Assembly (NCBI RefSeq): GCF_007991635.1
Contig: NZ_BJYS01000043.1
Span: forward strand, 1-64,000
Origin: Adhaeribacter aerolatus
Lineage (GTDB): Bacteria; Bacteroidota; Bacteroidia; Cytophagales; Hymenobacteraceae
DNA length: 64,000 nucleotides
Reading direction: 5' to 3'
A program made the position numbers and the translations under genes. Numbering within the stretch: the stretch's first letter is position 1; each line of letters begins with the position of its first letter. Shown here piece by piece: positions 9,210-18,040 of the stretch. The notes beneath the pieces were generated by a model. It was given only the letters and a program-made list of their open reading frames with translations, did no database searches and was not told the origin of the DNA.

Positions 9210-9292
9210 TATTTATTTAGAATATCTGGCCTGGTACTGGTTATGGCACCATGCTAAAAATGAGTAACAGTTAAGGAAATCAACGCAGCATA

Positions 9293-10273
9293 ATGTATCT
9301 AAACCATATTACAGAAGCTATCGGTAATACGCCCCTGGTTAAGCTAAATAAAGTAACAGATGGGCTAGCGGCTACCATTTTGGCCAAAGTAGAATATTTT
9401 AATCCGGGAAACTCAGTTAAAGACCGGATGGCCATTAAAATGATTGAAGATGCCGAACAGGCGGGCCTTTTAAAACCTGGCGGCACCATTATAGAAGGTA
9501 CCTCGGGCAATACCGGCATGGGGCTGGCTTTAGCCGCATCGGCCAAAGGCTATAAATGCATTTTTACGCTTACCGATAAGCAAAGCCCCGAAAAAATAAA
9601 TATTTTAAAAGCAGTTGGTGCCGACGTAATTGTTTGTCCGACGAATGTGGCGCCGGAAGATCCGCAATCCTATTATTCGGTAGCCAAACGCTTAAACCAG
9701 GAAATACCCAATTCTTTTTACCCCAACCAATACGATAACCTCTCGAATACGGCGGCGCATTATGCCACCACCGGTCCGGAAATCTGGCAGCAAACTGAAG
9801 GCAAGGTAACGCACTTTGCCAGTGGCGTAGGTACGGGCGGCACCATCTGTGGCATATCTAAATACCTGAAAGAGCAAAACCCGGCTATTAAAGCCATTGG
9901 CCTGGATACGTACGGCTCGGTATTTAAGAAATACAAGGAGACTGGTATTTTCGATAAAAATGAAATTTACCCTTATAAAACCGAAGGAATTGGTGAAGAT
10001 ATTCTGCCCAAAAACGTGGATTTTAACCTGATTGACTTATTTATTAAGGTTACTGATAAGGATGGCGCTTTGATGACCCGGCGATTGGCGAAAGAAGAAG
10101 GATTGTTTGTAGGATGGTCTTGCGGAACGGCTGTTCATGGCGCTTTAGAATATGCCCGCGAACACTTAACCCAAGACGATGTTTTGGTGGTGCTGCTGCC
10201 CGACCATGGTACCCGGTATCTGGGTAAAATTTACAACGACGATTGGATGCGGGCCGAAGGCTATCTTGATTAA
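9293..10273 (+). CDS. Cystathionine beta-synthase-like PLP enzyme (cysteine synthase family)
   Basis: A 326-residue cytoplasmic PLP-dependent beta-replacing enzyme. PLP-binding Lys43 lies in 'NPGNSVKDRMA', the substrate loop is GTSGNTG (69-75), and the phosphate loop is GVGTGGTICG. Several motifs point to the cystathionine beta-synthase branch rather than CysK: 'NTAAHYATTGPEIW', 'EGIGEDILPKNVD' and YNDDWM near the end. The two C-terminal regulatory CBS domains of full-length eukaryotic-type enzymes are absent. The likely reaction is serine (or O-acetylserine) plus homocysteine or sulfide. It is monocistronic with its own terminator and divergent from sucD. Confidence 0.88.
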   Translation: MYLNHITEAIGNTPLVKLNKVTDGLAATILAKVEYFNPGNSVKDRMAIKMIEDAEQAGLLKPGGTIIEGTSGNTGMGLALAASAKGYKCIFTLTDKQSPEKINILKAVGADVIVCPTNVAPEDPQSYYSVAKRLNQEIPNSFYPNQYDNLSNTAAHYATTGPEIWQQTEGKVTHFASGVGTGGTICGISKYLKEQNPAIKAIGLDTYGSVFKKYKETGIFDKNEIYPYKTEGIGEDILPKNVDFNLIDLFIKVTDKDGALMTRRLAKEEGLFVGWSCGTAVHGALEYAREHLTQDDVLVVLLPDHGTRYLGKIYNDDWMRAEGYLD

Positions 10274-10290
10274 TTAAATATATTCTTTTT

Positions 10291-10334
10291 AAAAATGGGC
10301 GACCTGGTTATTATATCAGGCCGCCCATTTCTTT
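10291..10334 (+). terminator. Intrinsic terminator of the CBS-like gene
   Basis: AAATGGGCG...CGCCCATTT forms a long stem with an inner CCTG/CAGG extension and one mismatch, followed by a T-rich tail. It starts about 20 bp after the stop codon. Confidence 0.85.
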
Positions 10335-10395
10335 AGCAAATTTGCTTTCCTGTTTCATTGAGTGAATTATCAAAGTTGGAGTATAAAGCTTGAAC

Positions 10396-11667
10396 ATGAT
10401 AGAATTTTTTAGAAGATTATTTGAATCTGCCGATTTCATGCCGCATGGGCATTGCTATCTCTGGCAATCGGATATATTGTTTTTAACGGTTCTGGGCGAT
10501 GGGCTTACCGGCCTGGCTTATTTTACCTTGCCGTTTATGCTTTTTTACATTGTTAGAAAGCGCGAAGATCTGGCCCACCGTAACATGTTCCTGCTATTCG
10601 GTACATTTATTATGGCTTGCGGCGCCACGCATTTTGTGGATATCTGGACAATCTGGTTTCCGACTTACCGCCTGGCCTCGGTCGTAACCGTGGTAACCGG
10701 CTTGGTTTCGGCAGCTACCGCTATCGCTATGTTCCGGGCATTACCCCAAATCCTAACCTTAGCCAGTAATTCGCGGCTGGAAAATGCAAATCAGCAATTA
10801 CTGGACGAAATTGGTAAGAAAGAAGCCGCGCAGGGTGCTTTGCGCAAAATAAACGACGAGTTGGAACAACGCGTACAGCAACGAACTGCCCAGCTCATCC
10901 GGGCCAACCGCGAGCTGGAAAAAGAAATTGAGCACCGTAAAAAAGTGGAGAAAGCCAATCTGGTAAAAAATGCCGAGCTCATCCGGATTAATGGCGACCT
11001 CGATAATTTTGTTTATTGTGCATCCCACGACCTGAAATCGCCGCTGGTAAATGCCGAAGGTTTAATAATGGCCCTGCGCGAAGAACTACCCAATCAGAAC
11101 CCGCAGGTAAGTGAAATCATAAACCGGCTGGAAAATTCTATTACGCGTATGCATCATACGGTATTGGATTTAACCGAAGTAAGTGCCTTGCAGAAAGGAA
11201 CAGAAAAATCTGATTTTAAAGTGCTTTCTTTTAATGATGTTCTAGAGGAAGTAAAAATTAATCTGGCCGGAGAAATTGCTGCTTCCGGGGCAGAAATAGC
11301 CGCCGATTTTACTGCTGCTGATAAAGTTAAGTTTACCCATAAAAATCTTTACAGCGTAATTTATAACCTGGTAAGCAATGCCATTAAGTACCGGGCAAAA
11401 GATAGAGGGCCTCGGGTGCAACTTACTACACAGGAACACGGTAACTACATAATGCTGACCGTGGCCGATAATGGCATTGGCATAGATTTAATAAAGCACG
11501 AGAAAAAGATATTCTCCTTGTTTAAGCGCCTGCACGAACATACGGCGGGTAGCGGAGTAGGTTTGTTCATCGTGAAGCGCATTTTGGAAAACAACCAGGG
11601 CCGGGTAGAAGTGGAAAGCAAAGTGGGAGAGGGAACAGTTTTTAAAGTTTTTTTTCCAAAACAATAG
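10396..11667 (+). CDS. Histidine kinase with ethylene-receptor-like copper-binding membrane domain
   Basis: A 423-residue inner-membrane sensor kinase. Residues about 25-120 form three transmembrane helices resembling the ethylene-binding domain of plant ETR1: D35, Y42, P46, I72, C75 and H79 fall at the same spacings as ETR1 D25, Y32, P36, I62, C65 and H69, and the motif 'ACGATHFVDIWTIW' is nearly the plant one. Then come a coiled coil (about 125-200), a HisKA domain with phospho-acceptor H211 in 'CASHDLKSPL', and a HATPase_c domain with 'ADNGIGID' and 'GSGVGLFIVKRI' boxes. The start ATG 10396 is preferred over a TTG two codons earlier. A receiver gene follows 20 bp later, presumably its partner. 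Ligand sensing is inferred. Confidence 0.9.
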   Translation: MIEFFRRLFESADFMPHGHCYLWQSDILFLTVLGDGLTGLAYFTLPFMLFYIVRKREDLAHRNMFLLFGTFIMACGATHFVDIWTIWFPTYRLASVVTVVTGLVSAATAIAMFRALPQILTLASNSRLENANQQLLDEIGKKEAAQGALRKINDELEQRVQQRTAQLIRANRELEKEIEHRKKVEKANLVKNAELIRINGDLDNFVYCASHDLKSPLVNAEGLIMALREELPNQNPQVSEIINRLENSITRMHHTVLDLTEVSALQKGTEKSDFKVLSFNDVLEEVKINLAGEIAASGAEIAADFTAADKVKFTHKNLYSVIYNLVSNAIKYRAKDRGPRVQLTTQEHGNYIMLTVADNGIGIDLIKHEKKIFSLFKRLHEHTAGSGVGLFIVKRILENNQGRVEVESKVGEGTVFKVFFPKQ

Positions 11668-11687
11668 ATTTGGCTTATACGACAACT

Positions 11688-12107
11688 ATGAAAAAATTAA
11701 GGAGTATTTTACTAGTAGATGATAATGATACCAGCAACTTTCTGAACGAACGATTGCTAAAGCGGATGGCTGTAACCGACGAAATAAAGGTTTTAAGTAA
11801 TGGTAAAAGCGCCTTTGAGTTCCTGGAGAAGTTAAACCGGGCCGGCAGAAGTAGTATCGAAACCAAACCCGAACTTATTTTATTGGATATAAATATGCCC
11901 GTGGTAGATGGTTTTGAATTTCTGGAGTTATACAACCAATTGGACGAGCAGTTCCGGAGCGATATTCTGGTGGCTATTTTGTCTACCTCTAATCATCCAC
12001 AGGATACCAGCCGGGCTAGCGATTTTAATGCCTATTATATAATAAAGCCCCTCACCATCGAAAAAGTAGAAGCCTTGCTGTCGATGCATTATGCTGGCGC
12101 CGAATAG
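11688..12107 (+). CDS. Single-domain response regulator
   Basis: A 139-residue CheY-like receiver with no output domain. The acidic pocket is D11-D12, the phospho-acceptor is D67 in 'LILLDINMPVVDG', the switch residue lies in LSTSN, and the conserved Lys is in 'YYIIKPL'. It starts 20 bp after the ethylene-receptor-like kinase, so it is very likely phosphorylated by it and signals by protein contact. The preferred start is ATG 11688; the frame opens 18 bp earlier at a TTG. Confidence 0.92.
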   Translation: MKKLRSILLVDDNDTSNFLNERLLKRMAVTDEIKVLSNGKSAFEFLEKLNRAGRSSIETKPELILLDINMPVVDGFEFLELYNQLDEQFRSDILVAILSTSNHPQDTSRASDFNAYYIIKPLTIEKVEALLSMHYAGAE

Positions 12108-12478
12108 ATATTTATACCTTAAAATATTTGGCAATTGTTTCACCGGCTTATGCGTTTACTGGTACTTTTTAGGTAGTGCTTTTACTTACACCAGCTACTG
12201 TAATAATTAAAATATTTTTTTACTTCAAGAAGAATAAGCTAAGCTAGATTAGATATGATTTAAATAAATACTGGCAATTGTTTAGGAGGGCTCTTCTGCA
12301 AAGAATGCGATGCAGGTAAATTGTAGGCTTGGTTCATTTTATGTTTAAGCAATTCAGGCAGCAGATTCTTGACAGAACTACAGCACCAATGAAGGCTTAG
12401 AAGCGAAGATGTGCTGTAACAGAGGTATTCAGTTGTCTTTATTTTAGAAATACTGGCCTATTCAACTAGTTAATTTTA
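12108..12478. other. Non-coding gap
   Basis: An AT-rich stretch between the response regulator and the convergent TSUP gene. I see no open frame, no tRNA-like fold and no strong terminator. Confidence 0.5.
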
Positions 12479-13339
12479 TCAAAAAGTAAAGTTAAACAGT
12501 ACGCCGGCTTTAATAATTATATTTATAATCAGAGCCATGCCGGCCAGAAACAGGCCAATACCAATCAGCAAATCAATAGCCGGCAGGTTCACATCATCTC
12601 TTTTAAAATATTGGCCCAAAGCAGCCCCTATTGCAAAGGCGGTCATCAGCGGCACACTCTTAAGCCAGTCTACATGCCCCAGCCAGAAATGGGTACAAAG
12701 CCCGGTAAAACTGGTAACCGTTAAAATAAACAATGATGTGGAAGTGGCGATGCGGGCTGGCATATTAAAAACCTTAATCATGGCCGGCGTTTGTAGAAAA
12801 CCGCCGCCTATGCCAAACAAACCCGCTACTGTGCCGGTTACCAGGCCAAATAAAGCTACAACACCGCCGTTGATGCGGTAAGCCAGGTGTTTGTGGTGGT
12901 TTTTGCGGATAAAAGAAGTGGGTAAATGTGTAACGCGGTACATAACGCCACTTTTGCGGTTTACCACCGGTTTATCTTTAGGTGCGCCTAAAATTAAAAA
13001 GCTGATAATAATAACAAAAAAGGCAAATATAAACTGCAACTCTACTACCGGCAGAAAAACTACCAGAAAAGCACCGGCCACAGTACCCGCCATAGCCGGG
13101 AACTGAACCAGTGAAGCTACCAGGTAATCAATATTCTTTTCGCGGTAGTTAAAAAAAGTAGCAATCAGCGAGGCCGGAAACATAGCCGACATGGTACTAC
13201 CAATGGCGAGTTCGATAGGGAAGTGAAAAAATAAAATTAGAATGGGAACCATAAATACGCCCCCCCCGAAACCGACTACCGTACCAAAGGTACTTACCAG
13301 TAATCCTACCAGCATAATAATTAAAGTTTCGGTTGGCAT
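12479..13339 (-). CDS. TSUP family permease (sulfite exporter TauE/SafE family)
   Basis: A polytopic inner-membrane protein of about 286 residues with roughly eight hydrophobic helices arranged as two related halves. Each half holds a glycine-rich signature: 'VVGFGGGVFMVP' in the first and 'LFGIGGGFLQTP' in the second. The family moves small sulfur-containing or organic anions such as sulfite, sulfoacetate or taurine products; the substrate here cannot be read from sequence. The frame extends nine codons upstream to a GTG at 13366; the ATG at 13339 directly precedes helix 1 and is preferred. The first signature is encoded by a run of eight G (13260-13267). Confidence 0.88.
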   Translation of the reverse strand: MPTETLIIMLVGLLVSTFGTVVGFGGGVFMVPILILFFHFPIELAIGSTMSAMFPASLIATFFNYREKNIDYLVASLVQFPAMAGTVAGAFLVVFLPVVELQFIFAFFVIIISFLILGAPKDKPVVNRKSGVMYRVTHLPTSFIRKNHHKHLAYRINGGVVALFGLVTGTVAGLFGIGGGFLQTPAMIKVFNMPARIATSTSLFILTVTSFTGLCTHFWLGHVDWLKSVPLMTAFAIGAALGQYFKRDDVNLPAIDLLIGIGLFLAGMALIINIIIKAGVLFNFTF

Positions 13340-13613
13340 AACTTCAGGCAACGACAGTTCGGGCACACCGGCTCCGGTATATAGAAAAGCGGCTATTCTG
13401 TAATATATAGCTACTATAGTATACGTACTGAAACTAAGTAAAAGTGTTTTATTTATTTATACCCAATATACCAATTAAATTAAAGCATTTATTAGCCGGA
13501 CAACTTTAAAGTAATTTCATGAATACATTAAAATGTTTCTGGGCTAATTTACAGCATACGAATCGCCACTATTTATTTAGGTAAAGTAATGGATTTACTA
13601 TAATTAGCCTGAT

Positions 13614-14591
13614 CTAATGCTTCTTATGCAAACGCATACCCAGTACTATTTCATGACTGCCGGCGCTTTTGCTGCTCAGGGAGCTTACCCCTAAATCGTA
13701 GGCATAACCCAAGTCGAACTGGTGGTTCAGCGTTAGGCCAGCAAGTAAAATAAAGCTGTCTTGCTGGCGGTAAGAAAATCCGGCCCAGTAATTATCTTCA
13801 TAAAGCACCCGTAAGTTATAGTCAACCGAAACAGGTACTGGTTGCACCCATTTTACCAACACCGACGGAATAAATGCCAGGCTTGAGGTAGGCGCAAATT
13901 TATAAGCCGAAGTTAAAAAGTAATGGCTGCGCAGTTGATTGTCTCCCGCCTGTTTATCTGTAGCCGCCACATTGGCAAAAAGCTGGTTAGCCGATGCTCC
14001 CAAATAAAAATTATCCGCGTAAAGCCATAAGCCGGTCGATAAATTCGGGCTCCATTTATTTGACCCAGTAGCGGCCATATCATTGGGATTTGCAAAAGTT
14101 ACTTCATCGGGTCTTAAGGTTTGGCTGATAACCCCGGCCGAAGTCCCGGTAGCCAGCCGGATATTGCTGGTTAAAGGCAAATGATAGGCATAGGAAATGG
14201 TTGCTTCGGTGCGAGAGAAAGGACCAATCCGGTCGCGCAGCAAGATACCGCCAATACCATGGTGGGGTTTAACCCGGCGGGTGACGCCGTTTAGTGGTGC
14301 TTCCGGCGCAAAGGCAACTGGTTTATTCTGGCCATTGGTTTTTCCCTTTCTATGTTCTCCTTTACCATCCAGGCGCGTGTGGCCGCTTAAATAAAAGGTT
14401 ACCGGGGCGCCATTTACCCCCGACCACTGGTTGCGGTAGCCAATTTTAACATCGGCGTAATCTTCGAGGCCCGTTATGGCCGGGTTGAGCAGGTAATTAT
14501 TAATCATATATTGGGAGTACTGCGATTTTTGTTGCGCAAAAGAGCAAAGCGGCACTACCAGTAAAGAAATAAGTAGTAATAATCTATTCAT
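13614..14591 (-). CDS. Type IX secretion system PorP/SprF family membrane protein
   Basis: A 325-residue outer-membrane protein with a signal peptide (about 1-19, ending SFAQQ). The mature start 'QYSQYMINNYLLNPAITG' is the hallmark of the PorP/SprF family, followed by alternating beta-strands of a predicted barrel and a C-terminus typical of barrel proteins. SprF in Flavobacterium johnsoniae is needed for secretion of the adhesin SprB, and family members are regularly encoded beside the large T9SS client they serve. Here it lies 27 bp downstream of just such a client on the same strand, so dedicated anchoring or export of that adhesin is likely. Confidence 0.93.
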   Translation of the reverse strand: MNRLLLLISLLVVPLCSFAQQKSQYSQYMINNYLLNPAITGLEDYADVKIGYRNQWSGVNGAPVTFYLSGHTRLDGKGEHRKGKTNGQNKPVAFAPEAPLNGVTRRVKPHHGIGGILLRDRIGPFSRTEATISYAYHLPLTSNIRLATGTSAGVISQTLRPDEVTFANPNDMAATGSNKWSPNLSTGLWLYADNFYLGASANQLFANVAATDKQAGDNQLRSHYFLTSAYKFAPTSSLAFIPSVLVKWVQPVPVSVDYNLRVLYEDNYWAGFSYRQQDSFILLAGLTLNHQFDLGYAYDLGVSSLSSKSAGSHEIVLGMRLHKKH

Positions 14592-14618
14592 ATTAACTTC
14601 TTTTAATTATAATTTTAA

Positions 14619-17360
14619 TTAATGAACAATGCTGATCGGGCCGGTTAATTTGCGTCCTTTTTCGAGCGTAATTACATAGAAATAAGTGCCTACCGGTAGC
14701 GGAGAGCCTTTCCAGGTGCCATCCCAGTTATTGCGGTACCCGGTAGCGTCATAGATTTTATTGCCCCAGCGGTTAAATATTTCTATCCGGGCTGTTGGGA
14801 ATTTGTTGATGTTGGTAATTTCCCAGGTTTCGTTTACCCCATCACCGTTAGGAGAAATACCCGTTGGAATAACCAAATCCTGCGAAACAGTTACGGTAAC
14901 CTGGGCCTCGGTACTACAACCTGCTGGGTTGTTGATGGTAACAGTATAAGTGGTGGTTTCGGTGGGGCGAACCGTTAGGTCGGCTTCGGTGGGGTTGCTT
15001 AGTCCTGTTGTTGGCTGCCACAGGTAAGTAGTGCCACCCGAAGCTTTTAACACGGTGCTTTCTCCGTAGTTGATGGTAACGTTGGGACTTATAGTTGCAA
15101 CCGATACGGAATGAATAATCCCCTGAACCGGGATTCTTTCGCTTTCGCAACCATTCCGGACCAATGATACATAATAAGTGCTGGTGGATTGCAGAACAGG
15201 AGTCGTAAAGGTACTTCGTGTGGCTCCTGTTAATGGGGCTGTAGCTGTTGCAGCATTATACCAGCGGTACTCCCCGTCAGTGCCACCAGTGGCTGTTAAG
15301 GTAATACTACCGGGGCCGCACCGCTCGCCTTTAGTCACAACCGGCGGCGAAAGTGGGGTTTGGGCGTTTACCGAAATCTTATTAGTGGCTACTACAGTTC
15401 CGCAGTCGTTGATTAAGGTAACGGTGTATTCGCCGGTGGCGGTGGCTGTTAAAGTGTGGCTATTGGTGCCAACGTTCTGGTCGTCTTTTTTCCACTGATA
15501 GTTTATGCCCGTCTGCTGCGGCACCGCTAAGGTTACACTGCCGGTTTCGCAAAAGGTAGTTGGCCCGTTGGCCGTAATAGCAACTGGTTCCGGCGTAGGG
15601 TTAATGGTAAACGTTATAGAATTGCTACCATTAATGGTACCACAAGCGTTAGCTAATTCAATGGAGTAGATACCGGCTTCCGTGGCGGTAAATTTATTAC
15701 TATTATCACCTACATTTTTTCCGTTAAGCTTCCATTGGTAAGTAACGCCTACCTGTTCCGGCACCGATAAATTTACCCGGCCGTTGCCGCAAACGGTAGT
15801 AGGGCCATCGGCTGTTATTGTTTCCGGACGAGGTGCCGGCGTAATGGTAAAGGTAACGGTGTTGCTGGCACTAACCCGGCCGCACGTGTTAATTAAGACT
15901 AGGCCGTAAGTGCCGGCTTCGGTGGCGGTAAAGCGGTTGCTATTGGGGCCAACGGGTTGTCCATCCTTTAGCCATTGATAAGTAATATCAGCTTGAGTGG
16001 GTACCGATAAATCAATACTACCGCTCCCGCACACGCTGGTTGTACCTGCGGCAGTAATAGTCACTATTGGGGGCGTAACACTTTCCGAAACTGTAACGGA
16101 ATTGTTGCCATTGGTCCGGCCGCATTCGTTCGTCAGTTCTATGGTATAAATGCCACTTTCCGAAACAACTAAACTGGGGGTATTGGAGCCGGTATTTTGC
16201 CCGTCTTTCTTCCATTGGTACGTAACCCCGGGTTGCTCCGGCACCGATAAAGTTAGGCTGCCTTTGTCACAAATAGTAGTAGGACCCGAAGTTGAAATGG
16301 TAGCTGATTGAGGCAACAGGTTAGCAGGACAAGCCACGTTAACGGTTACCGTGGCCGTAGCACATCTAGAGTAACATTTGGTTGAACCGGCTTCGCAAAC
16401 TTCGTACGTAAAGGTATCGGTACCAATAAAACCAGGATTTGGCGTGTAAATTATAGTTTGTCCGTCTAGGGTTACTATGCCGTTCTGGGGCATACCCGCA
16501 ATATTGGACAGCGTAATGGGTTCGCCGCGGGTGTGACCATCGTTGGCAGTTACGGGTATGATTATTGGTTTATCACGCTCAGCTGCCACCAGGTCATTTT
16601 GCGCATCAGGCTTACTGTCGGGATCCAATAAGCAAATGGTTTGTTCATTAGACATGCCGCCGGTAGAACCCGAAAAGCCATAATAAACTAAAGTCTGGCC
16701 ATTAAAAACGTTGTTAATGATATCGTCTTTCTTTGTAAAGCGTAACTGGTCATCAAAATACAGTTTTAATTCCTGCGTTGCCGGATCCCAGGATATCTTA
16801 TAAACATGGCAGGTATTGTCTTCTATGTTCCGGCTGTTCGGATTGATAGGAATGGCCGTATACTCCGGCTGGCCTACCTTGCCGTTGTAAACAACCGTGG
16901 TGTGGTCATCATGGAAATCGCCGTAAGCCGAACCATTGTCGTATGTATCAAATTCAATAGCTACCGATGGCTTAATTACATTGGCGTTAGGATCCTGGAC
17001 AGAGTAGCCATACCCCAAACCTCCGGCCACCGCTCCGGTTGCTTCATAACCCCGCGGGTCATCGTGAAATAAAAAGGCAATGCCATCCGCACCATACTGG
17101 TCTTTCGTGCCCATGTACAAAATAAAACTTAGTTCTACCGGTCGCGATAAATCAATTTTCTCGTTCCACCAGATGGTACCATAGCGGTTTAACTTGTCCT
17201 CGGTTATTTTATAACATCTATCCGATATTTTTACGGCATCTCCTTTTGTTACAAATTGGGCTTGCGTTAAAATAGGCCAAAGTAAAAGAGTGATTAGTGA
17301 TGATAAATATAAATTAATCTTTAGATAAGTTTTTTTATTTAAATGAGTAAAAATTATCAT
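14619..17360 (-). CDS. Large T9SS-secreted adhesin: L-type lectin, cadherin-like and Ig-like repeats, type B sorting domain
   Basis: A 913-residue cell-surface protein. Order: signal peptide (about 1-35), a legume-lectin-like domain (about 36-255; 'GADGIAFLFHDD', 'AIEFDTYDNG'), a cadherin-like 'VTANDGHT' domain (about 260-345), four Ig-like repeats of about 80 residues each with a conserved Cys pair and a Y-Q-W-K core (about 350-670), an Ig-like T9SS domain ('RCGPGSITLTATGG'), a PKD-like module, and a C-terminal gliding-motility-associated type B sorting domain ('ISPNGDGVNETWEI', 'FNRWGNKIYD'). It would be exported by the T9SS and probably bind glycans. It is co-transcribed with the PorP/SprF-like gene. 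The repeats have about 240-bp DNA periodicity. Confidence 0.93.
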   Translation of the reverse strand: MIIFTHLNKKTYLKINLYLSSLITLLLWPILTQAQFVTKGDAVKISDRCYKITEDKLNRYGTIWWNEKIDLSRPVELSFILYMGTKDQYGADGIAFLFHDDPRGYEATGAVAGGLGYGYSVQDPNANVIKPSVAIEFDTYDNGSAYGDFHDDHTTVVYNGKVGQPEYTAIPINPNSRNIEDNTCHVYKISWDPATQELKLYFDDQLRFTKKDDIINNVFNGQTLVYYGFSGSTGGMSNEQTICLLDPDSKPDAQNDLVAAERDKPIIIPVTANDGHTRGEPITLSNIAGMPQNGIVTLDGQTIIYTPNPGFIGTDTFTYEVCEAGSTKCYSRCATATVTVNVACPANLLPQSATISTSGPTTICDKGSLTLSVPEQPGVTYQWKKDGQNTGSNTPSLVVSESGIYTIELTNECGRTNGNNSVTVSESVTPPIVTITAAGTTSVCGSGSIDLSVPTQADITYQWLKDGQPVGPNSNRFTATEAGTYGLVLINTCGRVSASNTVTFTITPAPRPETITADGPTTVCGNGRVNLSVPEQVGVTYQWKLNGKNVGDNSNKFTATEAGIYSIELANACGTINGSNSITFTINPTPEPVAITANGPTTFCETGSVTLAVPQQTGINYQWKKDDQNVGTNSHTLTATATGEYTVTLINDCGTVVATNKISVNAQTPLSPPVVTKGERCGPGSITLTATGGTDGEYRWYNAATATAPLTGATRSTFTTPVLQSTSTYYVSLVRNGCESERIPVQGIIHSVSVATISPNVTINYGESTVLKASGGTTYLWQPTTGLSNPTEADLTVRPTETTTYTVTINNPAGCSTEAQVTVTVSQDLVIPTGISPNGDGVNETWEITNINKFPTARIEIFNRWGNKIYDATGYRNNWDGTWKGSPLPVGTYFYVITLEKGRKLTGPISIVH
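15360..16330 (-). repeat. Four tandem Ig-like coding repeats, period about 240 bp
   Basis: The Cys-containing starts of the repeat units fall near 16265, 16024, 15783 and 15543, giving a spacing of 240-241 bp. Units are similar but not identical at DNA level, so recombination between them is possible but the repeats are not recent copies. Confidence 0.75.
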
Positions 17361-18040
17361 AATTAATCTTTATAAGTTAAGGTGATATTTTAGGGTAGTA
17401 TTAATGTTTTAAAAATATTGTATTATGCAGGCCAGATTAGTTTATTGTTGGTTTAAAGAGCTTGCATGATTTAAATTTAACAAGCTGTTGTTGTTTTTTG
17501 GCTGTTGAAGATATGTTGGTTTATTTCAATGTGTATAGTATGTAATGCCAAAATAAAGTAAAATTTTTATTTGTTAATAATTATATAGTAATATTTTTTA
17601 TATAATTTTATTTAGGATGCTGTTGAGTGTGAATAGATGCTTAAAATAGATGTTCGGCTAAATAAAACCATAAATAAAAATACTATTCCTATTTGCTTTA
17701 GGAAAGTAGAAATCCAGCATAATACTAACTAAGCCCCGGTGGGTAGCCCTAAGGTATTGTGAGGAACAGTAAAGTTTAGGGGTAAGTGTTATTTTGAACA
17801 ATGTTGAACAGTATCAGCTATAAATGATTAGCCAATAGATAGGAACCAAGATTATTCCTTTTGCAAAAGGAATCAGGCTTTATTTTACGAATAAATACAC
17901 CTGGTAAAGCGTACCATTTTCTGCTTAGAAAAAAGACTCTAGAAAAATGAAATATTCAAACAGCTTTGCAAAAGCGATTTAACCTTTTTACAAGTAATGC
18001 TGAAAGCTATTTCAGAAAGGGGAGGTGAAGCCGGTTTTAC
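17361..18040. other. Long AT-rich non-coding region upstream of the adhesin operon
   Basis: This 680-bp region lies between the adhesin gene start and the 3' end of adenine deaminase, both on the minus strand. It probably holds the adhesin promoter, but no perfect TTG-N19-TAnnTTTG was found. It contains a perfect 20-bp palindrome (17854-17873). No tRNA or credible small gene is visible. Confidence 0.5.
17854..17873. promoter_or_regulatory. Perfect 20-bp palindrome, possible operator
   Basis: ATTCCTTTTGCAAAAGGAAT is a perfect dyad without a T-tract, so it is unlike the terminators of this genome. It lies about 490 bp upstream of the adhesin gene and 170 bp after the adenine deaminase stop. 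Confidence 0.35.

Noticed and set aside
17361-18040. A structural RNA such as RNase P, 6S or SRP RNA in the 680-bp gap
   Set aside because: The region is strongly AT-rich, lacks the conserved core sequences of those RNAs, and shows only one short dyad.
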